NCBI RefSeq assembly: GCF_012726265.1
Contig: NZ_JAASAG010000010.1
Coordinates: forward strand, 186,001 to 250,000
DNA: 64,000 bases
Direction of reading: 5' to 3'
Source of the DNA: Streptomyces sp. HNM0575
Lineage (GTDB): Bacteria > Actinomycetota > Actinomycetes > Streptomycetales > Streptomycetaceae
Of the stretch, positions 50,636 through 59,200 are shown in pieces (position 1 is the first letter of the stretch; each line of letters begins with the position of its first letter). The notes beneath the pieces were generated by a model. The model searched no databases. It was not told where the DNA came from and saw nothing but the letters and a program-made list of their open reading frames with translations. The position numbers and the translations under genes were made by a program.

Positions 50636-51555
50636 ACGCCCTACGGCCCGAGGCCGCCGGGAAGGCCTCTTCGCGGCGCTCCGCGGAGGGCCGGTCCGCG
50701 GAGGGCGGCCCCGCGGGGCGCCGGTCGCGGTCCCGGTCCCGGTCCTGGTCCCGGCTGCGCGTCCTCGTCTGGCTGCTGCCCGCCCTGCTGCTTGCGGCCC
50801 TCGCGCTGTCCGGCCCGCTGCTGTCACAGCACGCCGCCACCGACCCGGTCGCAGCGCCCTATTCGCCGCCCGCGCCCGGTCTTCCGCTGGGCGGCGACCA
50901 GCTCGGGCGGGACGTGCTCAGCAGACTCCTCGTGGGGGGACGCGGTCTGCTGCTGTCGTCGGCCGTCGTGGCCGTGGCGGTCACCGGGGTCGCGGCCGTG
51001 CTCGGGGCCCTCTGCGCCCTGCACCCGAGGGCCGGCGCCGTCGTCGAACGCTGCGCGGACATGCTGATCCTGCTGCCGGCCGTGCTCGGCATCATGGTCG
51101 TGGGAGTCTGCGCCCCGGGGTCGGGCCGCAACGCCGTCGTGGCGGCCGCCGTCGTGCTGGGTACGCCCTTCGCCTTCCGCGTGGCCGCCGCTGCCGCCGA
51201 GCCCGTGGCCCGCTCCGGCTTCGTGGAGGCGGCGCGTTCAGCCGGGGAGCGGTCGTACGTCGTGGCGTTCCGGGACATCCTGCCCAATCTGCGAAGCACC
51301 CTGCTGTCGCTGCTGGGGCTGCGGTTCGTGGAGGCCGTGGGCGTCGTCGCGACGGCGAACTTCCTGGAGGTCGGCGCACAACCGCCCACGGCGGACTGGG
51401 CGTTGATGATCCGGGAGAACTCGGCCGGAGTGCTGCTCAACCCATGGGCGGTCCTCGTGCCGGCTCTCGCCATCGCGCTGCTGGCGGTCAGCGTGAACCT
51501 GGCTCTCGACGCCCTCGCGCAGAGAGGCAGGAGCCGGACGGTGACGCGGCTGTGA
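50632..51555 (+). CDS. ABC importer permease 2 (DppC/NikC-like), importer 1
   Basis: The 307-residue permease starts with a basic, repetitive N-terminus (RRSRSRSRSWSRLR). It has LGGDQLGRDVLSRLLVGGRG, typical of the DppC family (GTDxxGRD), and the EAA loop EAARSAGERSYVVAFRDILP near residue 200. FLEVGAQPPTADWALMIRE is also family-specific. Six membrane helices are predicted. Its ATG overlaps the previous stop by four bases, and the next gene begins at GTG 51552 inside its stop (GTGA). Together they make the transmembrane channel of importer 1. Confidence 0.9.
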   Translation: MNALRPEAAGKASSRRSAEGRSAEGGPAGRRSRSRSRSWSRLRVLVWLLPALLLAALALSGPLLSQHAATDPVAAPYSPPAPGLPLGGDQLGRDVLSRLLVGGRGLLLSSAVVAVAVTGVAAVLGALCALHPRAGAVVERCADMLILLPAVLGIMVVGVCAPGSGRNAVVAAAVVLGTPFAFRVAAAAAEPVARSGFVEAARSAGERSYVVAFRDILPNLRSTLLSLLGLRFVEAVGVVATANFLEVGAQPPTADWALMIRENSAGVLLNPWAVLVPALAIALLAVSVNLALDALAQRGRSRTVTRL

Positions 51556-53363
51556 CCCAACCGCACGAGACGGAGGCGGACATGGAGCATCCACGAGGCG
51601 AGCCCGGCCCCGGTACGGGACCGGACGAGGCGCCGCTTCCCGGTTCCGCGCATCCCGGTTCCCCGTATGCCGGTTCCGCGCATGCTGAATCCCCGCATGC
51701 CGGTTCCGCGCAGCGTGGGGAGCGGGCTCCCGCCGTGGCCGTCCGCGGCTTCTCGGTCGCCACCGGGGACGGCTGCCGGCTCGCCGCGTGCGACGGCCTC
51801 ACCGCCGAACCGGGCTCCATCACCGGCCTCATCGGCCCCTCCGGCTCGGGGAAGACCACGCTGCTGCGCGCCATGGTTGGCGCGCTGCCCGGCGAAGGCT
51901 GCACGGTCCGCGGAGATCTGACCGTCCTCGGGCAGCGGCCGCTGCGACTCGCCCCCGGGGAGCTGCGGCGTTTCCGGCGCCACCGTGTCGCCTTCGTCGG
52001 TCAGGATCCCGCCTCCCGCCTCAACCCCCGTACCGCCATCGGCCGGTTGCTGACCGAGACGGCCGCCGCGGACTCGCCCTCGGACGTACGGGAGGCCGTA
52101 CGGGAAGCCCTGGCCCAGGTCGGTCTGCCCGCCGACGGCGAACTGCTGCGCCGCAGGCCCGGAGAGCTGTCCGGTGGACAGCAGCGCAGGGTGGCGATCG
52201 CCCGTGCGCTGACCGGGCGTCCCGAGCTGCTGCTGCTGGACGAGCCGACGGCGGGCCTCGACCCGGCTCTGCGGGACCGGCTCGCCGAGCTGCTGCACAC
52301 GCTGGCCGACGACCACGGCACCGCCGTCGTCTTCTCCTCCCACGATCCCGAACTGGCCGGAGGGCACGCGGACCGAGTCGTCCGCATGGCACCGTCCATG
52401 CCCGCGGACGCACGGGCCGACGCTCCGGCAGAGGAGGCGGAGAAGGCAGCCGAGGCCGGGGAGGCGGAGAAGGCGGAGGAGATAAAGAAGGCGGAGGAGA
52501 CCGAGCCCGTCAGGCCGGACGGCGCCACCCCTGCGGTCATACGGTCCCCCGCTGCTGCCGGCGCCGAACGGGAGGCCGAACTGCCCGCGAGCGAAAGGGA
52601 GTTCCTGCGCGTCGAGGTGCAGGCCGCGAGGATGGGCACCCGGCACACCGTGTCCGTGCTGCGGAACGTCAGCCTGGGGCTCGCCAGGGGCTCCGCGCTC
52701 GCGGTGGCCGGTGAGTCGGGGGCCGGGAAGACCACGCTCGGCCGGGTGATCACCGGCCTTCACCGGTACGCCGAAGGCGAGATCCGGCTCGGGGACCGGC
52801 AACTGCCGTTGCGGGCCCGGCGGAACCGGAGACTGCTGGGCCAAGTCCAGCTCGTACCGCAGGATCCGCTCGGCACCCTCAACCCCGCCCGCACCGTGGC
52901 CGCCACGCTCGCCCGCCCGCTGCGGACGCTGCGGCGGCTGCCCCGGGCCGAACTCACCGACGAGATCGCTGCGTTGCTCGCATCCGTACGGCTTCCCGCC
53001 GAATTCGCCGGCAGGTACCCGCACGAGCTCTCCGGGGGGCAGCGGCAGCGGGTCGCCATCGCGCGCGCACTGGCCGCCGGCCCGAAAGTGCTGGTCTGCG
53101 ACGAGATCACCTCGTCGCTCGACCCGCGGACCGCGGCCGAGGTGATGGACCTGCTCGACGAGACGCGCCGTACGCACGGCCTCAGCCTCGTGGTCATCAG
53201 CCACCAACTCCCTTTGGCGGCCCGCTACTGCGAGAGGACACTGGTGCTGCACGAGGGCGCGGTCGTCGAGCACGGGAGTACGGAGGACGTGCTGCGCAGT
53301 CCGTCCCACCCGGCCGCATCCGCCCTGGTGCTTCCGGCGCCCGCCGCGCAGCCCACCGCCTGA
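51552..53363 (+). CDS. Fused double ABC ATPase (DppD-DppF type), importer 1
   Basis: The 603-residue protein carries two complete ATPase domains. Domain 1 has GPSGSGKTTL (residue about 98), LSGGQQRRVAIARAL and LLLLDEPTAGLDP. Domain 2 has GESGAGKTTL (about 393), LSGGQRQRVAIARAL and CDEITSSLDP. Between them is an Ala/Glu/Lys-rich linker (EEAEKAAEAGEAEKAEEIKK). The N-terminus has a 5-residue in-frame repeat (GSAHPGSPYAGSAHAESP, residues 31-54). DppD and DppF are usually separate genes; fusions are known in actinobacteria. GTG 51552 is chosen for its GTGA overlap with the permease stop. It ends the importer 1 operon. Confidence 0.92.
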   Translation: MTQPHETEADMEHPRGEPGPGTGPDEAPLPGSAHPGSPYAGSAHAESPHAGSAQRGERAPAVAVRGFSVATGDGCRLAACDGLTAEPGSITGLIGPSGSGKTTLLRAMVGALPGEGCTVRGDLTVLGQRPLRLAPGELRRFRRHRVAFVGQDPASRLNPRTAIGRLLTETAAADSPSDVREAVREALAQVGLPADGELLRRRPGELSGGQQRRVAIARALTGRPELLLLDEPTAGLDPALRDRLAELLHTLADDHGTAVVFSSHDPELAGGHADRVVRMAPSMPADARADAPAEEAEKAAEAGEAEKAEEIKKAEETEPVRPDGATPAVIRSPAAAGAEREAELPASEREFLRVEVQAARMGTRHTVSVLRNVSLGLARGSALAVAGESGAGKTTLGRVITGLHRYAEGEIRLGDRQLPLRARRNRRLLGQVQLVPQDPLGTLNPARTVAATLARPLRTLRRLPRAELTDEIAALLASVRLPAEFAGRYPHELSGGQRQRVAIARALAAGPKVLVCDEITSSLDPRTAAEVMDLLDETRRTHGLSLVVISHQLPLAARYCERTLVLHEGAVVEHGSTEDVLRSPSHPAASALVLPAPAAQPTA

Positions 53364-53491
53364 CCCACCGCCGGGCCCACCCCCATGTCCGGGTCCCTGG
53401 CTCCCGGGCAAGCGCGGTCCAGGTCTACGGAGTTCGCTCATTCACGACTGGTGCGGCCGGCATCAGGACGGGGGCATCAGGACGGGCGGCG

Positions 53492-54409
53492 TCAGGACGG
53501 GCGGCGGCCGATCGAATCGAGCAGCCGGTGTTCCTCCGCCGTGAGCCGGAGTGCGCCCGCCGCCACGTTGTCGACCAGGTGGTCCGGGTCGCCCGTGCCC
53601 GGGATGGCCAGCACGTGGGCGCCTTGCCCCAGGATCCACGCCAGGCGGACCTGCGCGGGTGAGACGCCGTGCGCGCGGGCCACGGCGTGGACCTGGTCGT
53701 GCTCGGCCCGGACGGCTCCGGCCTCACGTCCCTCGCCGGCGATGGAGAAGAAGGGCACGAACGCGATGCCGCGCTCGGCGCACGCCCGGAGCATCTCGTC
53801 CCCTTCGCGCGCGTCGATGCCGTAGCGGTTCTGGACGCAGACCACCGGGGCGATCTCCAAGACCTGGGCCAGGTGTTCGGGACGGGCGGCGGAGATGCCC
53901 AGGTGGCGGACCAGTCCGGCGTCGCGCAGCTCCGCGAGGGCCCCGAAGTGCTCGCTTACTGAGTCCTGGCCCATGAGGCGCAGGTTGACCAAGTCGAGGT
54001 GGTCGCGGCCGAGTTGGCGCAGGTTCTCCTCGACCTGGCCGCGCAGTTGGCCGGGCCGCGCCGGGCTGTCCCACTCGCCGTCGGCGTCCCTGGCAGGGCC
54101 GACCTTGGTGGCGATGACGAGGTCGTCTCCGTACGGCGCCAGGGCCGAGTTGATCAGTTCGTTGGCGGACCGGAGCCGGGAGAAGTAGAAGGCGGCGGTG
54201 TCGATGTGGTTGACGCCGAGTTCGACCGCGCGGCGGAGCGTGCCGATCGCCCGGCCGCGGTCGCTTCGGGTGCCCTGGTGGAAGGCGGCGCTGCCGGTCA
54301 GGCGCATGGCGCCGAAACCGATCCGGTTGACCGTTAGGTCACCGAGCGTCCATGTGCCGGCGGCTGCGGCGGAGACCGGTTGCGACGTCATCTGTTCCAT
54401 CAGCTCCAT
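53492..54409 (-). CDS. Aldo/keto reductase
   Basis: The 305-residue TIM-barrel protein has the AKR motifs NHIDTAAFYFSRLRSANELI (catalytic Asp and Tyr), LVIATKVGPARDADG (Lys), the His position replaced by LVNLRLMG in place of LYQIH-type sequence, and IPGTGDPDHLVDNVAAG for NADPH. The loss of the usual active-site His is common in AKR group members with altered function. Start codons at 54409, 54400 and 54391 are all possible. It is downstream of, and on the same strand as, the methyltransferase and importer 2 and may belong to that unit, perhaps as a tailoring enzyme. The 128-base gap after the convergent importer 1 ATPase holds no gene. Confidence 0.85.
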   Translation of the reverse strand: MELMEQMTSQPVSAAAAGTWTLGDLTVNRIGFGAMRLTGSAAFHQGTRSDRGRAIGTLRRAVELGVNHIDTAAFYFSRLRSANELINSALAPYGDDLVIATKVGPARDADGEWDSPARPGQLRGQVEENLRQLGRDHLDLVNLRLMGQDSVSEHFGALAELRDAGLVRHLGISAARPEHLAQVLEIAPVVCVQNRYGIDAREGDEMLRACAERGIAFVPFFSIAGEGREAGAVRAEHDQVHAVARAHGVSPAQVRLAWILGQGAHVLAIPGTGDPDHLVDNVAAGALRLTAEEHRLLDSIGRRPS

Positions 54410-54641
54410 CCGGCAGCTCCATCCGGTCGGCCGTCGGTCGCCGCCGACGGTTCGCGGCGCGGCCGTCCTGGAGTATGCGCGGGCGAACGGCGCGGCGGGA
54501 AGGCGCGGGGCGCCGGGGCAATGTCACAGCGGAACCGGGAATCGTGAACGAGCACACCGAGTTGATAGTGACAGTCCGTGAGCTACTTGAACTCCGCCCG
54601 TACCGCGTCGAGTTGCCCGCGCTCGGGGGGGGCGTCGGCGG

Positions 54642-55433
54642 TCAGCGCACGGCGGCCACGAGCGCGTCGCTGTGGGAGCACCAGACCTGCCGTGCCTCGG
54701 CGAAGCCCGCCCGCAGGAGCGTCCGGATGTGCCAGTCGGTGCTGGTGGGCCGGTCGTCGGGCGGCTTGACGCCGGACGGGTTCCGGGGGTCTCCGAGGAG
54801 GGAGAAGCGGCGGCGTGCCGGTTCGGCCAGAGCCGGGTCGTCGGCGACGGCGCTCCACCACGCGACCCAGTCCTGTGCGCCCGCGGCGAGTTCCGCCTCC
54901 TTGCGTGCTTCGGTGTGGGCACGGGCCGCCGCGTTGATGCGCGGTGCGGACTCGTCCGTCATGTGGTCGGCGTTGAGGAAGACGCCGTCCTCCCTGACGA
55001 CGTCGCCCAGCCGTCCGTAGAGGTCGGTGAGCGGTCCGGCCGCCAGCCAGTGCAGGGCGGTGGCGGTGAGCACCGCGTCGTAGGACCGGTACGGCAGGAG
55101 GGCGGGCCAGTCCGGGTCGGTGATGTCCGCGTTCACGAACCGCACCCGCTCGTCGCCGTCGAAGTGGCCGCGTGCGATGGCGAGGAGGGCCGGGTCCAGG
55201 TCGACGCCCACGCTGCGGGCTCCCGGCAGACGGCGCAGCAGCCGGTCGGTGATGGTGCCCGTGCCGCAGGCGAGGTCGAGGACCAGCGGCTCGGTTCCGA
55301 CGAGGGCTTCCGTCATGTCCAGCATCACGCGGAACCGCTCCTCGCGGTCGGGCATGTACCACTCCTGCTGGCGGTCCCAACTGGTCTGCCAGACCTGCCA
55401 GTCGGTTGCGGCTGCGGTTGCTGTATCGGTCAC
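54642..55433 (-). CDS. Class I SAM-dependent methyltransferase
   Basis: The 263-residue protein shows the SAM motif VLDLACGTGTITDRLL near residue 54, motif II VGVDLDPALLAIARGHF, and the post-motif DAVLTATALHWL. A C-terminal helical part (TDWHIRTLLRAGFAEARQVW) completes the fold. It resembles small-molecule methyltransferases, with no specific subfamily visible. GTG 55433 is preferred because GAGGGG lies nine bases before it; an outer in-frame start exists at 55481. It lies 180 bases downstream of the importer 2 ATPase on the same strand. A tailoring role on the metallophore is possible but unproven. Confidence 0.85.
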   Translation of the reverse strand: MTDTATAAATDWQVWQTSWDRQQEWYMPDREERFRVMLDMTEALVGTEPLVLDLACGTGTITDRLLRRLPGARSVGVDLDPALLAIARGHFDGDERVRFVNADITDPDWPALLPYRSYDAVLTATALHWLAAGPLTDLYGRLGDVVREDGVFLNADHMTDESAPRINAAARAHTEARKEAELAAGAQDWVAWWSAVADDPALAEPARRRFSLLGDPRNPSGVKPPDDRPTSTDWHIRTLLRAGFAEARQVWCSHSDALVAAVR

Positions 55434-55613
55434 GGTGTCTTGCCCCTCTGCTCGGTCGGTTTGCCCGCTCGGCTTGCCCACTCGGCTTGCCCGCTCGGCT
55501 TGCTCGGCTCGGCTCGGTTCAGTTCAAATCGTTCAACTCGGTTCAGTTCGCGGCCGGTTCGGGTCCGGTCCCTGGAGGGAGGCCGCGGGGGCGGCTGCCG
55601 GTCGGCGGCGGCG
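55434..55613. repeat. Short direct repeats between importer 2 and the methyltransferase
   Basis: The stretch 55,457-55,553 is built from CTCGGCTTGCCC and CTCGGTTCAGTTC units. They are imperfect tandem copies and give a low-complexity spacer. No terminator hairpin is evident, so read-through from importer 2 into the methyltransferase is plausible. Confidence 0.65.
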
Positions 55614-57323
55614 TCAGAGCACCGGCGTGACCTCGGCCAGACGTCGCGTCACTTCGGCGTGCGGGCCGCCCAATATCTCCCGGACGCCGCCCTGTTCGGC
55701 GATGCCGCCCTCGTCCAGCACCAGGAGCCGGTCGGCGGCGGAGCTGAGTGTCCGCAGGTCGTGGGCGATCCACAGCACGGCGGTCCCTTCCTCCCGGCGC
55801 AGCCGGTCCACCTCTGCGATGACGCGGGCCGCGGAGTCCTCGTCCAGCGCACTGGTGATCTCGTCGCACAGCAGCACGTCGGGGAGTGCCAGGGCGGCGC
55901 GGGCGAAGGCCGCGCGTTGCAGTTCGCCGCCGGAGAGCGCCGCGGGCGGCCGGTTCGCCGTCCCGGGGTGTACGCCGAGCCGTTCGAGGAGCTCCGTCGC
56001 TTCCCGTGAGGCCTGCTCGGGCGCGATGCCGCGAAGCCGTGTCGCGGTACGGGCGACCTGCCGCAGCACGGGACGGCGTTCGTCGAACGAGCCCCGGGTC
56101 TCCTGCCACACGTACTGCACCCGGCGCTTCTGTTCCCGCGTACGGCGTCGCAGCACAGGGAGCGGGTCCCCGTCGAGGACGAGCCGTCCGTCGTGACGCT
56201 CATGGAGGCCGGCCAGGCAGCGAGCGAGCGTCGTCTTGCCGCTGCCGGAGCGGCCCGTGACGCCGAGGCACTCTCCGGACCGGACGGCGAGGTCGATCCC
56301 GTGCAGCACCTCGTCCCGTCGGCCGGGCCTCAGCCAGGCCGTGAGGCCGGACACCTGGAGGACAACTGCCCGTCCCCCTCCGGCGGTTGGGGCCGGACTG
56401 CCGTGCCGTTGCGGCGACGGCGCACGGGACGACGGCGCACGCGACGACGGCGCCGTCCTCGTTCCGGGCCTCGTCCCGGGCAGCACCCGAGAGGCCGGGC
56501 CCTCGTCGACGACCCGGCCGCCCGCGAGGCGCACGGCACGTGTGGCGAGGGTCCGTACGAGGTCGTGGTCGTGGGTGAGCAGGAGCACGGTGAGCCCCTC
56601 GTCGACGAGCCCGGCCAGCTCCCGTGCCATGTCCCGGCGGGTGACGGCGTCGAGCCCGGTGCCCGGCTCGTCGAGGATCAGCGCCCTCGGCCCGCAGACG
56701 AGCGTCTGGGCCAGGGCGACGCGCTGCCGCTGCCCGCCGGAGAACTGGTGCGGGAAACGCCTCATCACCCCGCGTTCCGGCGGCAGTTGGGCCTGCCGCA
56801 GCGCGTCGGACGCGTGGCCGCGGGCCGCCGCCCGTGCCGCCCGCCTCTCCCGGGTGCCGGGGTCCGTGCGGTGCAGCCGGGCAAGTTCGGCCAGGACGGA
56901 GCCGATTCGGCGCGGCGGGTTGAGAGTCGAGGCCGGATGCTGAGGCATGTAGGCCACCGTGCTGCCGCGCACCCGCGGCGCTTCGGCGGTCGCTCCGGCC
57001 TCGTCGACGACGCGGACGCCGTCCACCCGTACGTCGCCCGACAGCCGCACTCCGCCTTCCGCCTCGCCGAGCAGCGCCAGGGCCGTGGTGGTCTTTCCGC
57101 TGCCGGACGGGCCGACCAGGGCGGTCACTTGACCCGCCGGCACGCACATGTCGACGCCGTCCAGCAGCACCGCGTCACCGGAGTGCGCCGTCAGACCCCG
57201 CACCGCGTCACCGGAGTGCGCCGTCAGGCCCCGCACCGCGTCGCCGGAGTGCGCCGTCAGGCCCCGCACCGCGTCGCCGGAGCGCGCCGTCAGGCCCCGC
57301 ACCGTGATCAAAGGGTCCGTCAT
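55614..57323 (-). CDS. Fused double ABC ATPase (DppD-DppF type), importer 2
   Basis: The 569-residue protein has two ATPase domains. Domain 1 has LVGPSGSGKTTTALALLGEA, FSGGQRQRVALAQTL and LILDEPGTGLD. Domain 2 has VTGRSGSGKTTLARCLAGLH, LSGGELQRAAFARAA and LLCDEITSALDEDS. In the first strand of domain 1, residues 8-51 are four tandem copies of an 11-residue unit (VRGLTAHSGDA), inserted in frame ahead of the normal sequence VLLDGVDMCVPAG. The linker is Arg/Pro/Ser-rich. The ATG overlaps the permease stop by four bases. It resembles the importer 1 ATPase closely in design, so the two importers are probably duplicates. Confidence 0.92.
   Translation of the reverse strand: MTDPLITVRGLTARSGDAVRGLTAHSGDAVRGLTAHSGDAVRGLTAHSGDAVLLDGVDMCVPAGQVTALVGPSGSGKTTTALALLGEAEGGVRLSGDVRVDGVRVVDEAGATAEAPRVRGSTVAYMPQHPASTLNPPRRIGSVLAELARLHRTDPGTRERRAARAAARGHASDALRQAQLPPERGVMRRFPHQFSGGQRQRVALAQTLVCGPRALILDEPGTGLDAVTRRDMARELAGLVDEGLTVLLLTHDHDLVRTLATRAVRLAGGRVVDEGPASRVLPGTRPGTRTAPSSRAPSSRAPSPQRHGSPAPTAGGGRAVVLQVSGLTAWLRPGRRDEVLHGIDLAVRSGECLGVTGRSGSGKTTLARCLAGLHERHDGRLVLDGDPLPVLRRRTREQKRRVQYVWQETRGSFDERRPVLRQVARTATRLRGIAPEQASREATELLERLGVHPGTANRPPAALSGGELQRAAFARAALALPDVLLCDEITSALDEDSAARVIAEVDRLRREEGTAVLWIAHDLRTLSSAADRLLVLDEGGIAEQGGVREILGGPHAEVTRRLAEVTPVL
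57171..57302. repeat. Four in-frame 33-bp tandem repeats inside the importer 2 ATPase gene
   Basis: The 33-base unit encodes VRGLTA(H/R)SGDA. The copies are almost identical at DNA level, with single substitutions such as GTCAGACC versus GTCAGGCC. The first copy in translation order differs in one residue (Arg for His). The near-identity implies recent slippage or duplication. It adds three extra units to the first beta strand of the nucleotide-binding domain. Confidence 0.9.
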
Positions 57324-58255
57324 CGCACGCCTCCCTCGGGGCGGTCGTCGTCCGCCCGCACGGACCGCGGCGTCCCGGGCATCCCGGGCCTCCCGGGCTT
57401 CCGGGGACCGTTCCGCCGCACCAACCGGTCGGCTGTCAGGTTCAGTCCGACGGTGAACATCACGAGCATCGCCGCGGGTGCGCACACGGCCAGCGGCTGT
57501 ACGAGCAGCGCCTCACGGCCCGCGGCGACGGTGACGGCCCAGTCCGGCGCCGTCGGTTCCAGGCCGAGGCCGAGGAAGTTGGCGGCGGCGACGGTGAACA
57601 CGGCGGTGGCGACGCGCGTACCGGCGTCGGCCGCGGCGACGGGCGCCACGACGCGGCCCACGTACCCGCCCAGGATCCGGAACCGGGACTCGCCCTGCTG
57701 CCGCATCGCCTCGACGACGGGTCCGCTCGCCGCGTCCAGCGCCGCCGCCCGCACCAGCCTCGCGACGGCGGGCACGTTGATCAGCGCGACCGTCAGCGCG
57801 ATCGCGAGCGGCTGGCCCCGCCACCACACCGCCGTCACGCTGATGACGAGCAGCGAGGGGATGGGCAGCAGCAACTCCACGGGGCGCAGCAGGAGTTCGT
57901 CCAGCCATCGGTGCCGCGTCACCGCGGCGGCCAGCCCCAGGGGCCCGCCGACGAGACAGGCGGTCGCCACGGCGCCGAGTGCCGCCCCCAGCGCGCTGCG
58001 CCCGCCGCGCAGCAGCAGTGCGAGGACGTCGCGGCCCATGCCGTCGGTGCCGAGCGGATGCCCGTCCCCGAGTGCGTACGGTGCGCCGTCGGGAGGGGTG
58101 AGCCACCCTGCCGCGAAGGGGCCGAGGAACGCCACGGCGAGGGGTACGGCCACCAGGACCGGCCCGGCGGCGCGCCCCGCGCCGCGTATGAACTCCCTTG
58201 TGCGGGTGGCGCGTTGAGCGTCGGCGGTGGGCGGGCCGGCGGTCAGCGGTGTCAA
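57320..58255 (-). CDS. ABC importer permease 2 (DppC/NikC-like), importer 2
   Basis: The 311-residue permease has the family sequence LGDGHPLGTDGMGRDVLALLLRG and the EAA-like loop VEAMRQQGESRFRILGGYV near residue 190. FLGLGLEPTAPDWAVTVAAG, then about six membrane helices and an Arg/Pro-rich tail complete it. The start is TTG 58255, within a TTGA overlap with the upstream permease stop, which decides it over later codons. It pairs with the DppB-like permease. TTG starts are uncommon here and may lower its translation. Confidence 0.88.
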   Translation of the reverse strand: MTPLTAGPPTADAQRATRTREFIRGAGRAAGPVLVAVPLAVAFLGPFAAGWLTPPDGAPYALGDGHPLGTDGMGRDVLALLLRGGRSALGAALGAVATACLVGGPLGLAAAVTRHRWLDELLLRPVELLLPIPSLLVISVTAVWWRGQPLAIALTVALINVPAVARLVRAAALDAASGPVVEAMRQQGESRFRILGGYVGRVVAPVAAADAGTRVATAVFTVAAANFLGLGLEPTAPDWAVTVAAGREALLVQPLAVCAPAAMLVMFTVGLNLTADRLVRRNGPRKPGRPGMPGTPRSVRADDDRPEGGVR

Positions 58256-59199
58256 CGCAGCACCTCCGTACGGGGGGCGAGCCGGCGGCAGGCCACGTCC
58301 GCGAGCAGGTTGAAAAGCAGCGCCGCGGCGGCGAGCAGCAGGGTCAGGGCCTGGACGGTGGGGACGTCGCGGCTGCGGACGGCCTCGATGAGGGCCGTCG
58401 CGACGCCGGGTACGGCGAACACGGCCTCGACGACCAGCACGCCGCCGAGGAGGTGGTCTCCCGTGCGGGCCAGTTCCTGGATGCCGGGAACGGCGGCGTT
58501 CGGCAGCACGTGCCGCAGCACCACCGTGCGGCGGGGCACTCCGAGGCGGCGCGCCTGCACGGCGTAACCGGCGTGCGACGCCGTGATCGTGCCCGCCCGG
58601 ACCTGGCGCGAGAGCAGGCACACGGTGCGGGCGAGCAGTACGGCGACGGGCAGCACCAGCAGCTCCGGACGGGTCAGCAGGCCCGCTCCGTCCACGCCGA
58701 TCCAGGTCACCGGCAGCCAGCCCAGGTGCAGTCCGAATACGGACACGAGGGCGAGGGCGAGCACGAAGTCGGGCACCGAACTGAGCGCCAGGGTCAGCGA
58801 CGACAGGCCCCGGTCGAGGCGGCCGCCTTCGCGCAGCCCCGTGATCAGGCCGAGCACCAGGGCGAGCGGCACGACGACCGCGAGGGTCACCAGCGCGAGG
58901 ACCGCGGTGGCCCCCACGGAGTCGGCGAAGATCTGGGACACGGGCCGGCCGCTGGTCAGGGACGTGCCGAGGTTCCCGTGGAGCAGGTCCGCCGCCCAGG
59001 CCGCGAAGCGTTCCGTCAGCGGACGGTCCAGGCCCAGCCGGGTGCGGAGTTCGCCGATCTGTGCCAGGCCCGCCTGCTCGTTGAAGCGGACCGTGGCGGC
59101 GTCGCCGGGGAGCATCGAGGTCAGCAGGAAGACCAGCACGGTCAGCAGGGCGAGTTGGACGGCGGTCAGCGACAGCCGGCGCAGCAGGTACGCGCCCAT
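58252..59199 (-). CDS. ABC importer permease 1 (DppB/NikB-like), importer 2
   Basis: The 315-residue protein starts MGAYLLRRLSLTAVQLALLT, the DppB signature, and has LPGDAATVRFNEQAGLAQI, an EAA loop AVQARRLGVPRRTVVLRHVLP and VVEAVFAVPGVATALIEAV. Six helices are predicted. ATG 59199 is one base after the binding-protein stop, giving tight coupling. The upstream in-frame extension is antisense to the binding-protein gene and is rejected. It forms the importer 2 channel with the DppC-like permease. Confidence 0.9.
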   Translation of the reverse strand: MGAYLLRRLSLTAVQLALLTVLVFLLTSMLPGDAATVRFNEQAGLAQIGELRTRLGLDRPLTERFAAWAADLLHGNLGTSLTSGRPVSQIFADSVGATAVLALVTLAVVVPLALVLGLITGLREGGRLDRGLSSLTLALSSVPDFVLALALVSVFGLHLGWLPVTWIGVDGAGLLTRPELLVLPVAVLLARTVCLLSRQVRAGTITASHAGYAVQARRLGVPRRTVVLRHVLPNAAVPGIQELARTGDHLLGGVLVVEAVFAVPGVATALIEAVRSRDVPTVQALTLLLAAAALLFNLLADVACRRLAPRTEVLR

Positions 59200-59200
59200 G

